Positions 57,440 to 64,000 of a stretch of DNA of 64,000 nucleotides are shown piece after piece (the first letter of the stretch is position 1; each line of letters begins with the position of its first letter). Below the pieces are notes generated by a model. It did not search any database. It was given only the letters and a program-made list of their open reading frames with translations, and was not told the origin of the DNA. Position numbers and translations under genes: made by a program. Source of the DNA: Cornus controversa (taxonomy: Eukaryota; Streptophyta; Magnoliopsida; Cornales; Cornaceae); NCBI GenBank assembly GCA_026545225.1, contig CM048845.1, positions 76,549,033 through 76,613,032 on the forward strand, read 5' to 3'.

Positions 57440-58388
57440 TTTTTTTTATTTTGATAAGTAAAATTTTATAAAAGGCATTCAAAAAGGGAGAGCCTCCCAA
57501 GAGAATACACAAAGCCAATAATGGCCACCTATAACATTAGACTATCAACAAAATTCACAGATTTTCCCCCAATTTACAATTACGCCCACTGACCCAAAAA
57601 AATAACTAACTCATAATGATGTATTTGAGAGACCAAATAGTAGACTCCTCTCCATCAAAGGATCTTCTAGTTCTCTCCTGCCACGACCCCACCACAAGCA
57701 GAGGGGCGTGATCCTCTAGGCATCCCTGACTTGACCCACCACTGAACACCCTCTTCAAGCCTCAATCACCTTAATCGTGGATTTGGGGCACACCCAAATC
57801 ATGCCAAAAGCTGTCAAAAACATAGCTCAGATGTCCCTCGCCACTGGACAGTGAAGAAGAAGATGATCCACTAACTCCTCTGCCTTCTTACACATGCAAC
57901 ACCAGTTCACTATCACTTGCAGCCTTCTTATGAGATTATCCAGCGTTAGAATCCTCCCAAGAACTGCTGTCCAGGAAAAAAAGGCTACCTTAAGGGGGGC
58001 TCTCGATCTCCAAACCGCCTTCCATGGAAAAAGGCCACCCGGAGTCCCTACAAGACTTTGATAGAAAGAACGCACCTCAAAAGCTCCTCTCGGAGAGTCC
58101 TTCCAAACCAGCTCATCCATCCCCTCCCCCTCCACATTCTGGCTATAGAGCAAAGCAAGCAACTCTTTTGCCTCCTCAATCTCCCAATCATGAAGTTGCC
58201 TCCAAAACTGAACATCTCATGTTGTTCTCCCGCTATCAAGTCGATAACAGTCGGCCAATAAGGCATGCTTATACGAGCCAGAGACGGCTCCCTGCATCAA
58301 TGATCCTCCCAAAATCTAACATGTCTCCCATTCCTCACTCTACATCGGATAAATTTTGAGAACTCATCCCACTCCTTCCGGATAGTCT

Positions 58389-58422
<34 letters not shown>

Positions 58423-59700
58423 CACCACTAGGAAGTCTCACCTCTCTAGAAAACCAATTCCCCTCCCCTTCCCCCGCATGACAAACAATAATCCTCCTCC
58501 ACAATCTAGACCACTTCTTTCAAAACCTCCACAACCATTTACCCAACAAAGCTTTGTTGAACACATAAAGCCTCCTAATTCCCAACCCTCCTATCTGAAT
58601 GGGGGAACACACCTTCTCCTAATTCACTAAATGGTACTTGAATTTGTCTCCCATGCCACCCCAAAGAAGGTTGCTTTGAGTTTTCTCCAACCTCCTAACC
58701 ATTGCCATAGGCATCGGGAAAAGAGGCATAAAATAAGTTGGGAGATTGGAAAGGGTACTCTTGATTAGAGTTAGGCGTAATATTGCTTTTTCCATCCAAC
58801 AAGTCTCCTCTCGAAACGCTCCACAACTGGGTCCCAAATAGGCGTGCTTCTTGCAACAGCCCCGAGAGGAAGGTCCAAATAAGAGATTGGGAAGGAAACA
58901 ACCACACATCCAAGAATATCAGTGAAATCTTGGATATCCCCCACCTCCCCAATCGGCACAATCACACTCTTACCTATGTTGACTTCAAGCCTGAGACTGC
59001 TTGGAAACAAACCAAAACACACCCCAAATGTCTCAACTAATCCTCCTTTGCATCACAAAACACAATAGTGTCATCTGCAAAAAGCAAGTGAGACATAACC
59101 AATTGACTAGGCTACTTTTTGCCCAACCTGAAACGTCTAATGTAACCCAACCCTTCTGCTCTCCTCATCAATCTACTAAACGCCTCCATGATGATAAACA
59201 GGAACGACGACAATGGATCACCTGCCTGATGCCTCAGGAACTAGGAAAAAACCTTGCAGGTGAACCATTCACCAGAACTGAGAATTGGACCGTAGAAATG
59301 TAAAAGCGAATCCAACTCCTCCATCTGTGTCCAAATCTCATCCTCCCCAACATGTGAATAAGAAAATCCCAGTTCACAGGATTCTACGCCTTCTCAATAT
59401 CCAATTTATAGACTATTTCCGGCACGCCACTCCTGAATCTGGACTCCACACACTCACTAGCAATCAGCAAAGACTCCAGAATCTGTTGTCCTCCCACAAA
59501 AGCATTCTGAGTGTCCTAGATCACCACATCCATTACCCTCTTCAACCGATTAGCCAAGACTTTAGCAATTAGCTTATAAATGCCACCCACCAAACAAATT
59601 TGATTAGCCAAGATTTGTTCAAATTTGATGGGATGCTTCGATAAAAGTTCCATAGGAATTGAATCTGATAGTGCTCTAATTCTTTTGCTCTGATTCACTT
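57440..59700 (-). mobile_element. 5'-truncated L1-type LINE inside the helicase intron
   Basis: Read on the minus strand the element begins in the RT (59500-59600: LVGGIYKLIAKVLANRLKRVMDVVI). It continues with LLFADDTIVFC near 59060-59095, FGLFPSSLRLEVNIGKSVIVPIGEV (58925-59020), LDLPLGA...[17 protein letters not shown] (58780-58900) and [24 protein letters not shown] (58690-58800). The zinc-binding RT C-terminal domain lies at 57830-58160 (FFSWTAVLGRILTLDNLIRR, CMCKKAEELVDHLLLHCP). It ends in TTTTATAAAATTTTACTTATCAAAAT plus an A-rich tail at 57440. Frameshifts are present. Its orientation is opposite to the host gene. It has no 5' ORF1 or endonuclease. Confidence 0.85.
58390..58420. repeat. 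Homopolymer of about 31 C
   Basis: An uninterrupted C run (G run on the LINE sense strand) inside the LINE. Long C/G runs are rare in plant DNA; the length may be uncertain because sequencing is unreliable there. Confidence 0.9.
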
Positions 59701-60715
59701 CTCCTTTGCAAATTTAGAGTACGTGCCTTTATAAGATGATACTCTTGATTTGATTTTTGAGAAGTATTAAGTTAGATGTTGTCTATAATTACATCTAATT
59801 AATTGACCAAAGCTTCTTTCTCTTGTAGTTTTAATCCCTATATTTATTGTTTAGGTGAAGGAAGCCTTGAGATATCATGTTCTTGTGATATTTCTTTTTT
59901 CATACCACAGTCTTTCTTATTTTTATGTCTTTTGGTTTTTAAAAAGTGTAACTTGTCCTGGAAAAAGGATGAAGTAAGAAAAGAAGAACGGCTGTTCTTT
60001 CTGTACGGAAGAAAAACTAATAGTTTATAGTAGAGAACTATGAAAGTGAGTGATGAGCACTAAGGGGGAAACAAAAGGATGAAGTTAGAATTGTCATGCA
60101 AATTGGATCAGGAGTGGAAGTGATTACTTTAGTTAAGTTTAATGGTCTGGAAAATATTGGGGTATTGATGGACTCATCCATCCACGCATCTTATATGAGA
60201 GTTTCTTTATATATATTGCAAAAATATTTCTAGAATAAATAGTTATAGTATAAATTCATTGGGCTTGGGGATATGGCATTAGGGCCTAGGAGTTCTTCCA
60301 TTTTTTATAATTCCATACTTAGGGTTCTCTTTTACGTGGTAGATGAGGTTTATGACTGAAAATGAAGGTAACAGTGCAATGAATTTTTTATAAAGAAGTC
60401 TGGAGCTTCCTCGTGAATAGTTGACTCTAATTTGTTTATCAGATTCATGGAAAAATAAGGGGGTCTTAGAGTTTCCAACGGTGCAAGATAAATAGTTTGT
60501 TTGAGTTTGCTGTTTACATGATAGGCAATTAGGCATTCTGATTATCTTGTTTGAGGAAACCATATTGAGTTCCATGTGAAAAGATCAGCTGGAAAGTTTG
60601 TTTGATGACACTGACAAGTGAGTTTTTCTTCGTCCAACAGGCTGTTTCTGAAACCTTTGTCATTATGAGAAATAATGCTGTGGAAAGCCTTTTAGGCCTA
60701 TGATGGAGAACAAAT

Positions 60716-61133
60716 TGTGACCCGAAAGTATGAGCCCATGTGATTTGCCTCAACTTTTGGAGAATGGGCAGGAAAAGATAAAATTAGGAATTTTGATAAA
60801 ATTAAATTAATTAATGTTAGAATTTATTTTTATTTTGGACTATTCAATTTAGGGGTTATTTTAGTTATTTCTTATTTTAGGGTTTATTCGGTAGTAGAGT
60901 TTGATTAGGGTTTATTTCACCGCCTATATATATAGGGTTGATACATTGAGTTGGATAGTTTTCTATGATAATTGAATATGAAATTGAGTTGATTACGGAG
61001 ATTTGACCCCTACATATCTTCTTCTTCTCTCTTATTCTCCCTCCTCCTCTCTTCTCTCTCACTCGTCTTTTTTTCTTTCTCACTCTCTTCTACATCAAAT
61101 TAGTACCAAAACAACCCTACCCGTCTTGAATCA
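60716..61133 (+). repeat. 5' LTR of the intronic element
   Basis: It begins TGTGACCCG, has a TATATATATAGGG promoter-like site at 60926, a TCTTCTTCTCTC-rich stretch after it, and ends near CTTGAATCA just before the PBS. Similarity to 63929-64000 supports the start. Confidence 0.75.
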
Positions 61134-63928
61134 AGTGGTATCAGAACGAAGGATCCAAGTTTGTTCTGAGCGCAAGGTCCAAGCACTCTTTCACTGTTCA
61201 CACTCCAAACCCATATGTTACTGTTCATTAACCGAAACCAATACCCCATTATCACAAATCCTCACTCAGCCCCTTCCTTCGACCTTTGTACCCGAACTCT
61301 AAATCAATTTGCTCAATTTACCGTCTCATGACCCCTAGCCTTCCTTATCATCTACACAACCAAACCCTAATAGCTGCCACCCATCGAAACCACCCATCAG
61401 CCACAAACTAATCAAACTGATCCAAGTCCTAAACCCTCCATCACCTATCACTAATGACAACCACAACCCACCATCGATGCAACACATCTCCCAAAACACT
61501 AACCCTACCTTTGCCACATCTTGTTGACAGAAACCATCAATAGTAGGCAACCCGAGCCAAAGCCCTCATCGCTCCATTGCGTCATCATTAGTTAACCACC
61601 CTAAGCCGAAACTATTGTTTGTTCTTGGTACCCATCTCCATCGAAATTGCTCATTGACTTTGGAAATGACATCTTTTCACTGGAATTGCAAAGCCATCTT
61701 GCCGTCGGATGTCATTCCTACCGCTCTCTTCGTCCGATTCTCTCGTCACTATCGTCGTTGAGTTTCATTGTCAGAGTTTCTTTTGGCTGTCTCTATCTTC
61801 GGAAGGAGAAAGTTTACAATACCCCTGGGGTATTTTGACACGTGGTACCCCCTCGCTGCCTTGTGCCGTCCATCATCTCCAAAGAGCCCTAAGGCCCTAG
61901 TCTCTGCTGCGATCAATTTTGGGGAAGACAAGAGTTGGTTTGTTTTGTAATACAGATTTGAACCGGAACCTGAAACCGCGACCAGAGTCAACCTGGATCC
62001 AAAACCCAGTTTTTAATTTAGCCCCTATTTGGACACCAGTTTAGGACCAGCCCCGTTTCAGAACTAGACCTAACTTGGCCCGTTTCTACAGTCAGCAAGT
62101 TCAACAGTAACAGAATAACAAAGAAAAAGAAAAGTAAAGCAGAAAAAAGTTTCAAAATTCAGATTGTGGAATTATTTGGAACCATCATTATTCGGGTAGC
62201 TACTTTGGACTTTGGTGAAGGTACATGCACTTCACTCAAAAATTATAATTAATGCTTTTATTTGTTCTTATAAATCTACAAAATCTGCAAAAGTCCTAAT
62301 TGACATCACTTATGCACGGACCCATTTATTTGCTTCAGTTGATTGTTTGTTCTTTCCATTACCCATCATATTTTGTCTTGCTATCACCATACCAACTAAA
62401 CACCTGCAAGTCTGCAACCAATGCATGAATTTTAGCAGTCATTTTCATTGCATTCTAAATCATTGCTTTTCATTGTGGTAAGTCACAATTTTGTTTACTT
62501 CATTCAATTTTAGTCAGATATTGGTATGCTGTTCTTAACCATTTTCAACCCACCCATTCCATTAGGCCATCATAACTATTTGAGACATGTCCAAGACCAA
62601 ATTTTCAATGGAACTGAAAACCAAACAGTAGAACATGTCATGAGCGCCATAAATGATTCAATATCCCAACTTTGTGAGAAGTTTGCACACATATCGACAT
62701 ATATGGGAAAACATCCTGTTGACAGTGATAATTATCATCGTCCTTTGGACCCAATAGACTCCCATCGCAGTCTTCTTTCCAAACCCATAAATCTCATCAG
62801 ATGCAAGACACCAACCTCTTAGGAAAAGTCTAGGTCAAAATCCTACTAAGAGACTTCTAGTTGTCCAACTGCATCAAGTCATAAACTGTAGGTATCCATT
62901 TGAGTACTTGGATGCGCTGTTTGAGTTTGGACCGTTCTCTGACTGTATGAAAAATTAGATGAAAGACGAGACTTGCAATAATGACGCAATGTGCACGATA
63001 TCTACCCTTGTGGGAAAAGATAACTAAATGTGCACCAACATATTTTGCACATTTATTAAATGTGGAGAAAGGGTCTATAAAATCAGTATTGACTGAGGAA
63101 GTTCAATAAACGTAGTTTCAAAATTAGGTGTTGCTAGAATGAAATTTCAATATGAACCTTGTCTACGACCATGTAGAATGACTCGGGTTGATGAAACTTG
63201 TTTTTGCCTATAATGGAGTATGCTTATACTAGTTTGATCAATTAGTCTACTGGTAACTGTTCTTTCAAGACTGACCCTTGCCAGTGCATTGGTTATATTC
63301 CTTCACCTCCATATTTTTTTTTTTGTTTCAGTTTTTCGATTCTTTTGTTCAACTTGTTCATGATTTTCATGTCGATATGCAATGACATATTGTTTTGAGT
63401 AATTAAAGTTATGAACTTGCTGCATATGTCCATAATTGGAATTGTGAATTTAATGAAGGAGAATATGCTATAATTTGTGTCCCACAACCTTATATTAAGA
63501 GCTCCTTCCAGATCTTGCATGTTGAAACTATTGGACGTTTCCACATCATTCATAAATCAGGACCTAATGCATATTTATTTGAATTGTCATTGGATATGAG
63601 TGCTAATTCAGTTTTTGGTGTGGAGTATTTGTTATTTGACTGAGGCACCTTTGAGTTTCCTATTTTGTTAGCTTGTATTCCTACATGTGGTGTTACATTT
63701 TCCTCAGCACCAGCAATTGTTCTTCCACCATTTCAGTCATTCTATCTTGAATGGATTGTGGATGTTCTTGACCAGCAGAGTGATTTTCAACCGGACTTTT
63801 TTTAGCTCAGATATCACATGGAGTACATGTGAGTTTTACTGTGTTGGTGCAGATATTTTTGGAGTTAGCACTACTAGCTTTACTCTTCAGAGTATTTCTC
63901 AGCCGGAGAGAATTGATGGAGAATGAGA

Positions 63929-64000
63929 TGTGACCCGAAAAATGAGCTGCATGTGATTCGCCTCTACTTTTGGAGAAGGAGAAAGATAAAATTATGAATT
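63929..64000 (+). repeat. 3' LTR start of the intronic element (cut by the window end)
   Basis: It matches 60716-60795: TGTGACCCGAAA, ATGTGATT(T/C)GCCTC, ACTTTTGGAGAA and AAGATAAAATTA. A few differences show the element is not brand new. Confidence 0.85.

Larger units (their letters stand above)
60716..64000 (+). mobile_element. Internally deleted Ty3/gypsy-type LTR element in the helicase intron
   Basis: The 5' LTR is about 60716-61133 and the 3' LTR begins at 63929 with the same TGTGACCCGAAA and runs out of the window. A PBS (TGGTATCAGA, tRNA-Met type) lies at 61136 and a purine-rich tract before 63929. The interior is only about 2.8 kb. It keeps remnants of a protease-like segment (near 63060-63200) and of an integrase C-terminal end (about 63490-63640: IGRFHIIHKSGPNAYLFELSLDM). 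RT was not found. It is a non-autonomous derivative with several breaks, in the same orientation as the host gene. Confidence 0.75.

Overview
The window is nuclear DNA of a flowering plant, most likely a eudicot. It is AT-rich, has spliced genes with GT/AG introns, a CYP76-type cytochrome P450, a plant-type DEAD-box helicase, and a dense mixture of plant Ty3/gypsy lineages (Athila-like, TAT-like, a chromovirus), TRIMs, L1-type LINEs, hAT-, PIF- and Mutator-like DNA elements. No species can be named from the sequence.

Layout. 1-26.7 kb is a nested block of retrotransposon fossils. An Athila-like LTR and gag lie at 1-4.1 kb. A short TAT-lineage element follows at 4.1-8.7 kb, interrupted by a TRIM. 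A decayed RPA70-like gene lies at 10.0-11.7 kb and a truncated chromovirus at 11.7-16.7 kb. A long TAT-lineage element fills 16.7-26.7 kb; its 3' satellite array was hit by an Athila-like LTR, which was itself hit by a second TRIM. 26.7-39 kb is gene-poor: a LINE carrying two adjacent DNA-transposon insertions, microsatellites, small duplications and a 1.17-kb foldback element with a 9-bp target duplication.

The one complete host gene is the P450 on the minus strand (two exons, 39285-41231, 498 aa). A gene-free stretch with hairpins and degraded repeats follows. A 6.1-kb element at 48389-54480 has PIF/Harbinger-like ends and a TAA duplication; it holds an intact terminal exon of the ribosome-biogenesis gene NHP2. 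From 55983 on the plus strand the first two exons of an RH5-like (yeast Dbp3-type) helicase are present, with a telo-box upstream. The following intron runs past the window end and contains a LINE and a short Ty3/gypsy derivative.

The two host genes are functionally unrelated as far as can be seen: terpenoid or other specialised oxidation for the P450, pre-rRNA processing for the helicase. The main interest is the insertion history, the NHP2-carrying element, the foldback element and several hairpins.
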